64,000 bases of DNA, taken from assembly GCA_020633515.1 (NCBI GenBank), contig JACKDM010000024.1, positions 8,756-72,755 of the forward strand, in the 5' to 3' direction. Positions 49,635 through 58,108 of this stretch are shown one piece after another. Within the stretch, counting starts at the first letter, position 1, and every line of letters begins with the position of its first letter. The notes under the pieces were generated by a model. The model made no database searches, was not told where the DNA came from, and saw only the letters and a list, made by a program, of their open reading frames with translations. The DNA is from Myxococcales bacterium (GTDB lineage: Bacteria; Myxococcota; Bradymonadia; UBA7976; UBA1532). The translations under genes were made by a program, and so were the position numbers.

Positions 49635-50893
49635 TCAGGCGAGGGTGACGCCGGCGGGCGCGAGCGCGGCCTCGAGCGCGGCGCGGTCGAGCGCGCGGGG
49701 CGCGACGAGCTTGCCGTCGAGGGCCGCCGCGCCCGAGACGCGGCCGGCGAACGGGTAGAGCCGGCAGCCGGGGGGCAGGCCGCGCTCGACCGCCGCCGCG
49801 TCGAGCGCGGACGCCGCGTGATACCGCCACGTCCGCGCCGGGCCGCGGCCGAGGACGGCGAGCGCGCCGAAGCGGGGCACCTCGGCGTCGCCGACGACGC
49901 GGAACGAGAGCGGGCGCGGGTCCCACAGGATCACGTCGTCGTAGTCGGCGGGCAGCGCGAGCGCGCTCGGGCTGACGATCCGGCCGTGGCACGGGCTCGA
50001 AGGCTCGACCCACAGCGCCTCGCCCGCCGGCGTGTCGTCCTGTGCCGACGCCCCGTCGCGCGCCGTGCCGACCTGCGCCGAGGCGGGCGCGGCCGGTGTG
50101 CCATCCTGTGCCGCGTTGTCGGCCGCGGGCGCACCCCGGTCCAGATGGAGCGGCGTCGTGCGCCACAGCACCACCTCGACCGCCGGCAGCCCCTCGACCC
50201 GCGGCGGCCCCCGCCGTCGCGCCCGGCGGCGAGGTGGTCGAGCGCCGCCCAGTCGGCGACCGCGCCCGGATCGGCGAGCGCGGTCGCGCAGACGGCGGCG
50301 GTCCAGCGGGCGGGCTTGTCGTCGGGTCGGTGGCGCAGCGCCTCGCGCGCCGCGCCGAGCCCCTGCACGAAGCGGCGCCGCTGCTGGTGGAAGCGCGCCA
50401 GATCGGCCCAGCCGCGCGCGTCCTCGGGGTCGGCGCTCAGCGCGACCTCGAACGCGGCGAGCGCCTTGTCGTCGTGGCGCGGCCCGCTGCGGGCGAGCGC
50501 GCGGGCGAGCGCGAGGTGCAGCGGCGCGACGAACCGATCGACCGCGCCGCCGCCGTCGATGCAGCGGGCCACGAAGTCGGCGCCGAGCGCGGCGAGCGGG
50601 TCGCGGGTCTCGGTCGCGGGCCACGGATCGGCCCAGCGGGTCGCGGCCGCGGCGCAGCGCAGCGCGACGACCGGGTGCCGCGGCCAGGCGGCGCTGAGGC
50701 GGCGGAGCTGGCGGGCGAGGACCCGGGCGTCACCGACCGCGCCGAGCAGCGCCGCCCACAGCAGCGCGAGGCGCTCGTGGGTCTCGACGGCGGCCTCGTG
50801 CGCCTCGACGCGCGCCGCGGCGGCGACGGCGTCGCCGGCTTCGAGGAGGGCTTCGGCCTCGGCGACGGCGGCGTCGAGGGCGGGATCGGTCAT
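49635..50893 (-). pseudogene. TPR protein gene interrupted by a one-base frameshift
   Basis: ATG at 50893 with GAGGAG upstream opens a TPR-like frame (ALAAFEVALSADPEDARGWADLARFHQQRRR) running well to about ...VADWAALDHLAAG. At a run of five C on the plus strand (50,208-50,212; GGGGG in the gene) the meaningful frame changes. The next frame continues as VEGLPAVEVVLWRTTPLHLD and, after a low-complexity Ala/Gln/Asp stretch, YDDVILWDPRPLSFRVVGDAEVPRFGALAVLG to the stop at 49635. One added base in the run would restore a 419-residue protein. It could be a true mutation, homopolymer slippage or a sequencing error. Confidence 0.65.
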
Positions 50894-51101
50894 GGTCGCT
50901 CCTCGCCGGGCGCGCGCAGCCGCTCGTCGGAGAGGCGCTGCGGCCGGCTCATGGCGGCGCAGGTTAGCGGCTCGCCCCGGCCGACGCCACCGACCGGCTG
51001 CCGCTCGTCGCCGCGCTCACCGGCCGCCCGGCGGCGGATCGGCGCGGCGTCGTCGGCCGCTGCGCGCCGCCCGCCTCGCGCCGACCCGCCGGCGCGGGCG
51101 C

Positions 51102-52112
51102 TCACGGCAGCTCCGCCTCGACCGGCGCGAACAGCGCCCCGGCGAGCGCCCGCCGCAGCGCGCGCTGCCCGCGCAGCGCCTCGCGCACGGCGGTCGCCAT
51201 CTCGAGGTGCACGAACCACCCGTAGGCGTGCCGCGCGACCACCCGCGCCTGCGCGTTCGTCGTGCCGCCGAGGTGCTCGACGTCCCGGTGATACACCCGC
51301 ACCCCCGCGCCGAGCGCCGCCTCGACCCGCTCGGCGAGCGCCACGAGCCGCAGGCTCGGCGCCCGCGCGAGCCCCTCGCTCACGATCGCGCGGGTCCCCG
51401 CCGGGACCCCGGCCGCGTCGAAGCCATGGAGCTGCACCACCGTCGCCCGCCCGAGCGCCGCGAGGGTCCGATCGGTGACGCGGCTGAAGAGGTGCTCCGG
51501 CCGGTGGCAGACATCGGCCGGGCTCTCCGCCGTCGGCGGCCCCCGCTGGTAGCGCTGCACCGTGTTGAGCATCAGCGCCCGCGGGTGCGGCCCCTCGCGC
51601 TCGAACGTCATCGCCGCCGCGATCCGCCCGGTGTGCAGGTCGAAGTAGGCGTGCGGCGCCTGCAACACCACCTCGGCCCCCCCGACCGGCCCCACCCGGA
51701 ACACGTAGGCCCCCGTGCCCCGCTCGCGCCCCGCCGCCTCGCGCAGCACGACGAAGGTCGCGCCCTCGACCACCCACCGCTCCACCGCCAGCGCCGCCAT
51801 CGCCGCGACCGGCGCCAGATCGTGCACCTGCGCCTCACCGCGCCGCGCCCGCTCCACGATCACCGGCACGAGCGCCTCGACGGCCGCGCGCTCGATCACC
51901 GTCGTCGGGCGCAGGTGCGCGGTGCGCCCCGGCTGCATCAGCGCGCGCCGCGCCTCGGCCGCGGTCATCGGTGCGGTCATCGGTGCGGTCATCGGTGCGG
52001 TCACGGCCTCCTCCGGCGCCGCCGTCGCTCGGGCGGCGAGCGCGGCGAGCGCGGCGAGCGCGGCGAGCGCGGCGAGCGGCGTCACGGCGGTGATCGGGAT
52101 CTTCCAGGTCAT
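51102..52112 (-). CDS. Exported protein of unknown function, possible metallohydrolase
   Basis: 336 residues from ATG at 52112 (GGCGGAG upstream). The signal peptide core is a run of Leu-Ala-Ala coded by 9-bp repeats. An Ala-Pro-Met-Thr repeat follows (12-bp DNA repeats). The mature part has conserved-looking polar motifs: PHAYFDLHTG, NTVQRY, CHRPEHLF, VVQLHGFD and YHRDVEHLGG. Several His/Asp/Glu clusters of this kind are seen in zinc-dependent amidohydrolases, but I cannot place it in a family. Divergent from the vWA lipoprotein gene, with 208 bp between the starts. Confidence 0.6.
   Translation of the reverse strand: MTWKIPITAVTPLAALAALAALAALAARATAAPEEAVTAPMTAPMTAPMTAAEARRALMQPGRTAHLRPTTVIERAAVEALVPVIVERARRGEAQVHDLAPVAAMAALAVERWVVEGATFVVLREAAGRERGTGAYVFRVGPVGGAEVVLQAPHAYFDLHTGRIAAAMTFEREGPHPRALMLNTVQRYQRGPPTAESPADVCHRPEHLFSRVTDRTLAALGRATVVQLHGFDAAGVPAGTRAIVSEGLARAPSLRLVALAERVEAALGAGVRVYHRDVEHLGGTTNAQARVVARHAYGWFVHLEMATAVREALRGQRALRRALAGALFAPVEAELP
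51961..52077. repeat. Two in-frame microrepeat arrays at the 5' end of the preceding gene
   Basis: Three units of GCGGTCATCGGT (51961-51996) code for Thr-Ala-Pro-Met. Five units of GCGGCGAGC (52033-52077) code for the Leu-Ala-Ala signal-peptide core. Confidence 0.8.
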
Positions 52113-52320
52113 CGCTCCGCCTCGTCGCGTCCCTCTGCTGTATGGAAGCCCGCCCGCCCGGCGTGGTCGCTCCCGAGGCGACGCGCGCCGGCTCGACCGC
52201 CCGCTCGCCTCGCGTGTCATCGACTGGAATAGAGCAGCGCGGGCCCATCATCCTCTCAAAACCTACACTGTCCCCAGGTGCCGCAGTTCAGCGCACCTCA
52301 AACCAGGGAGGACCCCCGCG

Positions 52321-53589
52321 ATGCCCCGCACCACCACCACCCCGCCCGCCGCGCTCCTCGCCGCGCTCCTCGCCGCGCTCCTCGCCGCGCTCCTCGCCGC
52401 GCCCCTCGCCGGCTGCGAAGCCAACCCGTCCGGCGACGCCGACGCCGCGCCCACCCCCGACGCCGGCGCCGCCCCCGACGCCGAACCCACCCCCGACGCC
52501 GCGATCTGCCGCGCCGGCCCCGCCCGCGTCGACCTCCTCATCGTCATCGACGACTCCGGCTCCATGTGCGAGGAGCAGGCCGAGCTCGCCGACGCGCTGC
52601 GCGGCGTCAGCGAGCTCCTCGCCGCCGCCGAGCGCGACTACCGCGTCGCCGTCGTCACCACCGACATGAACGCCAACAACCCCGACCGCGGCCGCTTCGT
52701 CGCCGACCCCACGCTCCCCGTGCCCTCGCTCAACTGCATCGACGGCGCCACCGGCGAGCCCCACGTCCCCGACACCGCCGACTGCCAGGCCCTCCTCGCC
52801 GCCGGCCAGCTCGCGCCCGTGCTCGACCCCACCGGCCTCGACGCCGAGGTCGTCGCCGCCCGCCTCCGCTGCATGGTCACCGTCGGCACCCAGGGTGACG
52901 GCTTCGAGCAGGGCCTCGCCGCCGCCCGCCTCGCGCTCACCTGCGACGGCCCCAACGCCGACGCGCTCGCCACCTGCTGCGCCGACCCCCTCGCCTGCGA
53001 CCGCCCCTTCCTCCGCCCCGACGCCGCGCTCGCGCTCCTCATCGTCGCCGACGAAGACGACTGCTCCGACGCCGCCGACGCCGATCCGGCGCCCGTCATG
53101 TGCGACTACGAGTCGGTCCCCGGCACCTGCACCATCCCCCGCACCGGCAACAGCTTCTGCTCGTGGTACGCCGACCAGCTCACCCCCCCCGCCGACATCG
53201 CCGCCGCCCTCCGCGCCGCCCACCCCGGCGCCCCCGCCTACGCCGCCGCCACCCTCGTCGGCCCCGCCTTCGCCCCCATCGACGGCAACCCCGTCCGCTT
53301 CGTCGAAGGCGCCCCCGCCGCCGGCTGCGAACCCGGCCCCGACGGCCGCTTCCCCGTCAACGCCGCCTGCTGCCCCGATGGCGCCTGCGCCGCCGAGGTC
53401 CAGCCCGTCTGCGAAAGCGCTCGCGGCCTCGCCTACCCGGGCGACCGCTACCGCGCCTTCGCCGCCGCGTTCGGCCCCGTGCCCTGCGCCGAGCCCGGCT
53501 GCGGCTCCATCTGCGACGAAGACCCCATCGGCCCCATCGAGCGCCTGATCACCACCGCCGAGGCCGCGCTCCCGCCCCCCTGCGACTGA
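52321..53589 (+). CDS. vWA-domain lipoprotein with repeat-built signal peptide
   Basis: 422 residues. The signal peptide is five Ala-Ala-Leu-Leu units ending LAGC (Cys32), followed by an Asp/Pro/Ala linker. A von Willebrand A domain starts near residue 70, with the MIDAS DDSGS (77-81) and the later DEDDCSD loop, and is rich in Cys pairs. Proteins of this type are frequent in myxobacteria, usually as surface binders using a bound metal ion. ATG at 52321 with GGAGGA about 8 nt upstream. Confidence 0.85.
   Translation: MPRTTTTPPAALLAALLAALLAALLAAPLAGCEANPSGDADAAPTPDAGAAPDAEPTPDAAICRAGPARVDLLIVIDDSGSMCEEQAELADALRGVSELLAAAERDYRVAVVTTDMNANNPDRGRFVADPTLPVPSLNCIDGATGEPHVPDTADCQALLAAGQLAPVLDPTGLDAEVVAARLRCMVTVGTQGDGFEQGLAAARLALTCDGPNADALATCCADPLACDRPFLRPDAALALLIVADEDDCSDAADADPAPVMCDYESVPGTCTIPRTGNSFCSWYADQLTPPADIAAALRAAHPGAPAYAAATLVGPAFAPIDGNPVRFVEGAPAAGCEPGPDGRFPVNAACCPDGACAAEVQPVCESARGLAYPGDRYRAFAAAFGPVPCAEPGCGSICDEDPIGPIERLITTAEAALPPPCD
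52348..52407. repeat. Five 12-bp tandem repeats coding the signal-peptide core
   Basis: Units of GCCGCGCTCCTC (the last with CCC for CTC) make up the hydrophobic core of the vWA lipoprotein signal. Gain or loss of units would change its length in steps of four residues. Confidence 0.85.
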
Positions 53590-53603
53590 TCGCGCGCTCA
53601 CCA

Positions 53604-53633
53604 TCGACACCGCCGCGCGGCGCCGGCTACCGT
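53604..53633 (+). promoter_or_regulatory. Candidate promoter implying a leaderless AAC(3)-like mRNA
   Basis: TCGACA (53604-53609), 18-bp spacer, TACCGT (53628-53633). Only 7 nt separate the -10 from the ATG at 53641, and there is no purine-rich ribosome site. Confidence 0.4.
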
Positions 53634-53640
53634 CCGCTCC

Positions 53641-54444
53641 ATGCGCCCCACGTCACCCGCCACCCTCCGCGCCCAGCTCCACGGCCTCGGCGTCCGCCCC
53701 GGCCAGACCCTCATCGTGCACACCGCCTACCGCGCGCTCCGCCCGATCGAAGGCGGCCCCCTCGCGCTCATCGCCGCCCTCCGCGCCGCCCTCGGCCCCA
53801 CCGGCACCCTCGTGATGCCCACCATGAGCGCCGGCGACGCCCCCTACGACCCCGCGACCACCCCCACCGTCGACATGGGCATCACCGCCGAGCTCTTCCG
53901 CCAGCAGCCCGGCGTGCTGCGCAGCGCCCACCCCGGCGCCTCCTTCGCCGCAATCGGCCCCCACGCCGCCGCCATCTGCCGCCCCCAGCCCCTCGCGCCC
54001 CCGCACGGCCCCGAGAGCCCCGTCGGCTACGCCCACGCCCTCGACGCCCACGTCCTCCTCCTCGGCGTCGGCCACGACGCCAACACCACCCTCCACCTCG
54101 CCGAAGCCCTCGCCGGCGTGCCCTACCAGACCCGCCACCCCTGCGTCGTCGAGCGCGACGGCCGCCACGAGACCGTCGAGATCCCCGAGCCCGACCACTG
54201 CTGCCGCGGCTTCACCCGGCTCGACCCCTGGCTCCGCGCCCGCGCCCTGCAACACGAAGGGCCCCTCGCCCACGGCCACGCCCGCCTCGCCCGCTCCCGC
54301 GACATCGTCGCCGTCGCGCTCGAACACCTCACCCGCGACCCCCTCGTCTTCCTCTGCCCCCCCACCACCTGCGAAGAGTGCGACCTCGCCCGCGCCAGCG
54401 TGCCCGGGCAGCCGGTCAGAGCCAGGGGGCCAGCGCCGCGGTGA
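53641..54444 (+). CDS. Aminoglycoside N(3)-acetyltransferase family protein
   Basis: 267 residues matching the AAC(3)/YokD family: LIVHTAYRALRPIEGG, TLVMPTMS, the signature MGITAELFRQQPGVLRSAHPGASFAAIGPHA, and HLAEALAGVPYQTRHPC. Members transfer acetyl from acetyl-CoA to N3 of 2-deoxystreptamine aminoglycosides, but many chromosomal relatives have other or unknown substrates, so resistance should not be assumed. The 3' end overlaps the convergent DUF5682 gene by 29 bp. Confidence 0.87.
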   Translation: MRPTSPATLRAQLHGLGVRPGQTLIVHTAYRALRPIEGGPLALIAALRAALGPTGTLVMPTMSAGDAPYDPATTPTVDMGITAELFRQQPGVLRSAHPGASFAAIGPHAAAICRPQPLAPPHGPESPVGYAHALDAHVLLLGVGHDANTTLHLAEALAGVPYQTRHPCVVERDGRHETVEIPEPDHCCRGFTRLDPWLRARALQHEGPLAHGHARLARSRDIVAVALEHLTRDPLVFLCPPTTCEECDLARASVPGQPVRARGPAPR

Positions 54445-56851
54445 CGCGGGCGTCGAGGGCGGCGGCGACGCGGGCGAGGGCCGGGGGCACCGGCGCGTCG
54501 GGCGGAGGCTGCGCGCGGAGGCCGAGCTCGGCGGCGACCCGGGTCGAGATGCGGTCGAGCTCGCTCGGGATGAAGCGGGTGAAGGCGCGGCGCAGGTCGG
54601 GCAGCAGCACCTTGAACGTCTCCCAGTCGAGCGCCGCGACCGCCTCGTCGACCGCGCGCAGCAGCCGCGGGCTGCGCAGGAAGACGCTCCGGCTCGCCTG
54701 GAAGAGCCCGTCGAGGAAGGCCCCGGCGTGGGGCAGGCGCGCTTCGGCGCCGCGCAGGTAGCCGGTCAGCGCGGCGGCGACGCGGCGCTCGCGGGCGGCG
54801 CCGAAGCCATACAACAGACCGAACGCCGCGCCGCGCAGCGCGGGGGCGCCGTCGTCGTCGGTGGCGATCCGATCGAGCGCCTCGATGAGCAGCGCGCGGT
54901 CGAACGCGGCGGCGTCGAAGGTCACCGCGATCCGGCAGAGGGTCAGGAGGCGGTCGAGGATGGGGGGCAGCGCGTCGGCGTCGACGTTCGCCACGGCCGC
55001 GAGGACTTGTACCGCCTTGAGGTAGACCGCGCCGATGGTCGCGATGAGGCGCGCGAGCCCATGCGTCGCGAGCGCGCCGCGGTAGGCGTGCAGCACGACG
55101 AAGTGGTCGAGCGCGTCGACGAGGTGGGTGAAGCGCGCGTCGGTCTCGATCGCGGCGTCCACCGCGTCGAGGACGTCGTCGAAGGCGTCGTTGAGCCGCA
55201 TCTGCGCGCAGCGCAGCAGGAGCGCGGTGCTCGCGGCGGCGTCGTCGGTCGCCTCGGCGAGCGCGCCGCGGAGGCGGGCGGTCGCGGCTTCGGCGAGGGT
55301 GGCGCCCTCGGCGGCGAGCTCGACGAGGCGGTCGTCGACGGCCTCCTGCCACCGGATCGCCCACGTCTCGGTGATCAGGTGCATGTCCTCGCCGCTGATG
55401 GGATCGGGCCCCTTGAAGTGGCCGCCGTCGTCGAGCTGGCCGAAGAGCGGCACGTCGAGCCAGTCGCAGCGGTGGAGGAAGGCCGACTTCGCGCGGTGCT
55501 TCTCCTGGCGGTGCAGGTCGAGGCGCACGGTCTTGTGTTCGCCGCTGAGGTCGAGGCGGTGGGTCTTCGCCTCGGCGTGGAAGTCACCGAGCAGCGGCAG
55601 CACCCCGGCCTCGGGTGTCAGGTACCCATGGCGGTGGCCGACGAGCAAGGCATGGGCCGCGCGGCGGATGGCTGCGCCGCCGAGGTGGCGCTCGCCCTTC
55701 ACATATCCCATCTGACAGGCATCGAGGAGGTCGTGCGCGGTGACCTCGTCGTTGCCGCGCAGCCCGGCGAGCTCGCGGGCGGCGTGCCACGCGGCGACCG
55801 CGTCGGCGGTGCTGACCGCCTCGCCCTCGGCGCGGGCGCGGCGCATGATCTCGACGAGCAGACGCAGCGCGGCGGCGTCGTAGGGGCGCGCCTCGCCGGC
55901 GGTGATGGCATCCCACACCGCCTGCTCGTAGCCGGGGGTGCGCGCCATGTGATAGAGGCGGGCCAATGCCTTGAAGCCGTACGGTGTCAGCAGGGTCTCG
56001 AGGTTCCGGTCGGCCTTGAACTTCGCGCGGCGGCCGCGGGTGAAGGGCAGCGCGACCGAGTGGAAGGCGCCGGTGACGACGAGGACGCGCCCGGCCTCGT
56101 AGCGTTTGAGCGCGGCGTCGACGTGCCAGCGCATGTGCGCCTCGCGGGTGAGGGTGCCGTCGTCGTCGAGGCGGCCGCCGTCGCCGGGGGCGGCGCCGGG
56201 GTCCGCCCCGGCGTAGCGGGCGCACCACGCGAAGGTCAGCACGGCGCGGCGGAAGGCTTCGCCGTCGAGGGCGGCGCGCTCGAAGTTGGCGCGCCAGAAC
56301 TCTTCGAAGTCGCGGCGCCGCTGCCGGCGCTGGAGGGCGCCGAAGTAGGCGGAGGTCGCGAGGTGGTGGTCGCCGACGACCTCGGTGCCGTCGACGCGGC
56401 GGGCGTGGGTGAAGGGGATGCGGCCGGGCACGGGCAGGTCGATGAACGCGAGCTCGGCGCCGATCGCGGCGCCGGCGCGGAGCGCGGTGTATTCGGGGCA
56501 GAAGGCGGCCATGGGCCACCAGGAGCGATAGCGGGCGGGGATGTCTTCGCTCGGGGAGAGGGTGCCGTTGAGCCCGTAGACGTTCTTGTGGTCGACGTAG
56601 ACCGAGAAGATGGTCAGCGGAGGCGCGGTGTCTCGGTGGGTGATCCAGGGGATGAGCGGGGTGGCGTCTTCGGGGCCCTCGACGAGCACGGCGACCGGGC
56701 GGAGGTCGTGGATGAGGCGCTCGACCTGACGCGCGCAGGCGGGGCTGTAGTGTTTGACGCCGAACCAGACGACGCGCTCGTCGGCGAGGACGCGCTCGAC
56801 GCCGTCGCGCACGTCGGCGGCGGCCGGGGGCCGGGCCTTGCGGGTCGCCAT
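54416..56851 (-). CDS. DUF5682 family protein (YehM-like), partner of MoxR
   Basis: 811 residues. The N-terminal half carries the family pattern WFGVKHYSPACARQVERLI, VAVLVEGPEDATPLI, FIDLPVPG and VLVVTGAFHSVALPF, and the C-terminal half is helical. DUF5682 proteins occur in bacterial MoxR-type AAA operons (E. coli yehM beside yehL) together with vWA and SWIM-zinc-finger proteins. These are thought to form chaperone or counter-invader complexes of unknown detail. The start shares one base with the MoxR stop (TGATG). The vWA and SWIM genes are absent downstream, where the convergent AAC(3) gene overlaps its end. Confidence 0.82.
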   Translation of the reverse strand: MATRKARPPAAADVRDGVERVLADERVVWFGVKHYSPACARQVERLIHDLRPVAVLVEGPEDATPLIPWITHRDTAPPLTIFSVYVDHKNVYGLNGTLSPSEDIPARYRSWWPMAAFCPEYTALRAGAAIGAELAFIDLPVPGRIPFTHARRVDGTEVVGDHHLATSAYFGALQRRQRRRDFEEFWRANFERAALDGEAFRRAVLTFAWCARYAGADPGAAPGDGGRLDDDGTLTREAHMRWHVDAALKRYEAGRVLVVTGAFHSVALPFTRGRRAKFKADRNLETLLTPYGFKALARLYHMARTPGYEQAVWDAITAGEARPYDAAALRLLVEIMRRARAEGEAVSTADAVAAWHAARELAGLRGNDEVTAHDLLDACQMGYVKGERHLGGAAIRRAAHALLVGHRHGYLTPEAGVLPLLGDFHAEAKTHRLDLSGEHKTVRLDLHRQEKHRAKSAFLHRCDWLDVPLFGQLDDGGHFKGPDPISGEDMHLITETWAIRWQEAVDDRLVELAAEGATLAEAATARLRGALAEATDDAAASTALLLRCAQMRLNDAFDDVLDAVDAAIETDARFTHLVDALDHFVVLHAYRGALATHGLARLIATIGAVYLKAVQVLAAVANVDADALPPILDRLLTLCRIAVTFDAAAFDRALLIEALDRIATDDDGAPALRGAAFGLLYGFGAARERRVAAALTGYLRGAEARLPHAGAFLDGLFQASRSVFLRSPRLLRAVDEAVAALDWETFKVLLPDLRRAFTRFIPSELDRISTRVAAELGLRAQPPPDAPVPPALARVAAALDARVTAALAPWL

Positions 56852-57990
56852 CAGCTCCCCGTCAACCCGAGGTGCTTACGGGCGCGGTGGAAGGCCTTCC
56901 ACTGCCCGAGCTCCTTCTTGGCGCGGGCCTTGACGGCGACGTCCCAGTAGGTGCGGAGCGCGTCGATGTCTTTGGGGTCGTCCTTGAGCACGGTGCCGGC
57001 GAGGTGGATGACGATCTCGTCGGGGGTGACGGTGCCGCGGCCGAAGAAGGCGGCGTGGAGTGAGGCGTCGAGCCCGACGGAGACGGCCTCGGCGGTGGAC
57101 ATCACCGCGCCGCCGCGCTCGAGCTTGACCCCGTCGAGGGTGCGGCCGGCGCGGATCTCGTGGAAGGTGGTGACGAGGAGCTCGAGCACGTCGTCGGGCA
57201 GCGTCACGTCGGCGGCCGGACCGCCGGCGAGGGTGCGGCCGACCTGCTCGCGCACGATGCGCAGCTCTTCGTCGAGGTCGTCGACGGGGGCGACGGTCTC
57301 GAAGTTGAAGCGGCGCTTGAGCGCGCTCGACATCTCGTTGACGCCGCGGTCGCGGGTGTTGGCGGTCGCGATGATGTTGAAGCCGCGGCGGGCGAGCACG
57401 ACGCCGTCGTCGCCGGGCAGCTCGGGCACGGTGAGGATCTTGTCGCTGAGCGCGCTGAGGAGGGTGTCTTGGACCTCGTGGGGGGCGCGGGTGATCTCCT
57501 CGAAGCGCACGACGCGGCCCTCGCGCATGCCGGTGTAGAGCGGCGCGGGCACGAGCGCCTCGCGGGAGGGGCCTTGCGCGAGGAGGAGCGCGTAGTTCCA
57601 GCCGTACTTGATCTGGTCCTCGGTGAGGCCGGCGCTGCCCTGCACGGTGAGGCGGCTGTCGCCGGAGATGGCGGCGGCGAGGTGTTCGCTGAGCCAGCTC
57701 TTGGCGGTGCCGGGCTCGCCGATGAGGAGGAGGCCGCGGTCGCTGGCGAGGGTGACGATGGCGCGCTGCACGAGGATGTCGTCGCCGTAGAACTTGCGGC
57801 TGATGGTGACCTCGCGGGTCTCGCCGTCGACGGGGTACGGGAGGGGGCGGTCGCTGCCGAGGATGAAGGTCTCGACGGCGCGGGGCGAGAGGCGCCAGCC
57901 GGCGGGGCGGGGGGCGTGGTCGTTGTGGGCGAGGGCGGCGAGCTCGTCCTGGCGGGCGAGCTCGGCGGGGAGGCGGATGGCGTCGGTCAT
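56851..57990 (-). CDS. MoxR-family AAA+ ATPase (YehL-like)
   Basis: 379 residues from ATG at 57990; longer readings run into upstream DNA without coding character. Walker A is GEPGTAKS (91-98). The Walker B region VVRFEEITRAPHEVQDTLL has Glu-Glu where Asp-Glu is usual. Sensor 1 is IIATANTRDRG, and ALKRRFNFE supplies the arginine-finger region. MoxR ATPases remodel or insert cofactors into partner proteins, commonly with vWA partners. Directly coupled to DUF5682. It faces the DUF2252 gene divergently across 118 bp. Confidence 0.9.
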   Translation of the reverse strand: MTDAIRLPAELARQDELAALAHNDHAPRPAGWRLSPRAVETFILGSDRPLPYPVDGETREVTISRKFYGDDILVQRAIVTLASDRGLLLIGEPGTAKSWLSEHLAAAISGDSRLTVQGSAGLTEDQIKYGWNYALLLAQGPSREALVPAPLYTGMREGRVVRFEEITRAPHEVQDTLLSALSDKILTVPELPGDDGVVLARRGFNIIATANTRDRGVNEMSSALKRRFNFETVAPVDDLDEELRIVREQVGRTLAGGPAADVTLPDDVLELLVTTFHEIRAGRTLDGVKLERGGAVMSTAEAVSVGLDASLHAAFFGRGTVTPDEIVIHLAGTVLKDDPKDIDALRTYWDVAVKARAKKELGQWKAFHRARKHLGLTGS

Positions 57991-58108
57991 GGCGTGCGCT
58001 CGGTGGGGGACAGTCGGCGCATGGTGGGCCGGCGCGGCGTCGCGGTCAACGGGCGTGGCGAGCGGGTCGCGGGGCGCATCGTACTGCCGACGACCTGGGA
58101 GGTAGCGG

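Noticed and set aside
53641..54444. Calling an acquired aminoglycoside-resistance gene
   Set aside because: Family membership is clear but composition is native and there is no mobile context; many chromosomal relatives are not resistance enzymes.
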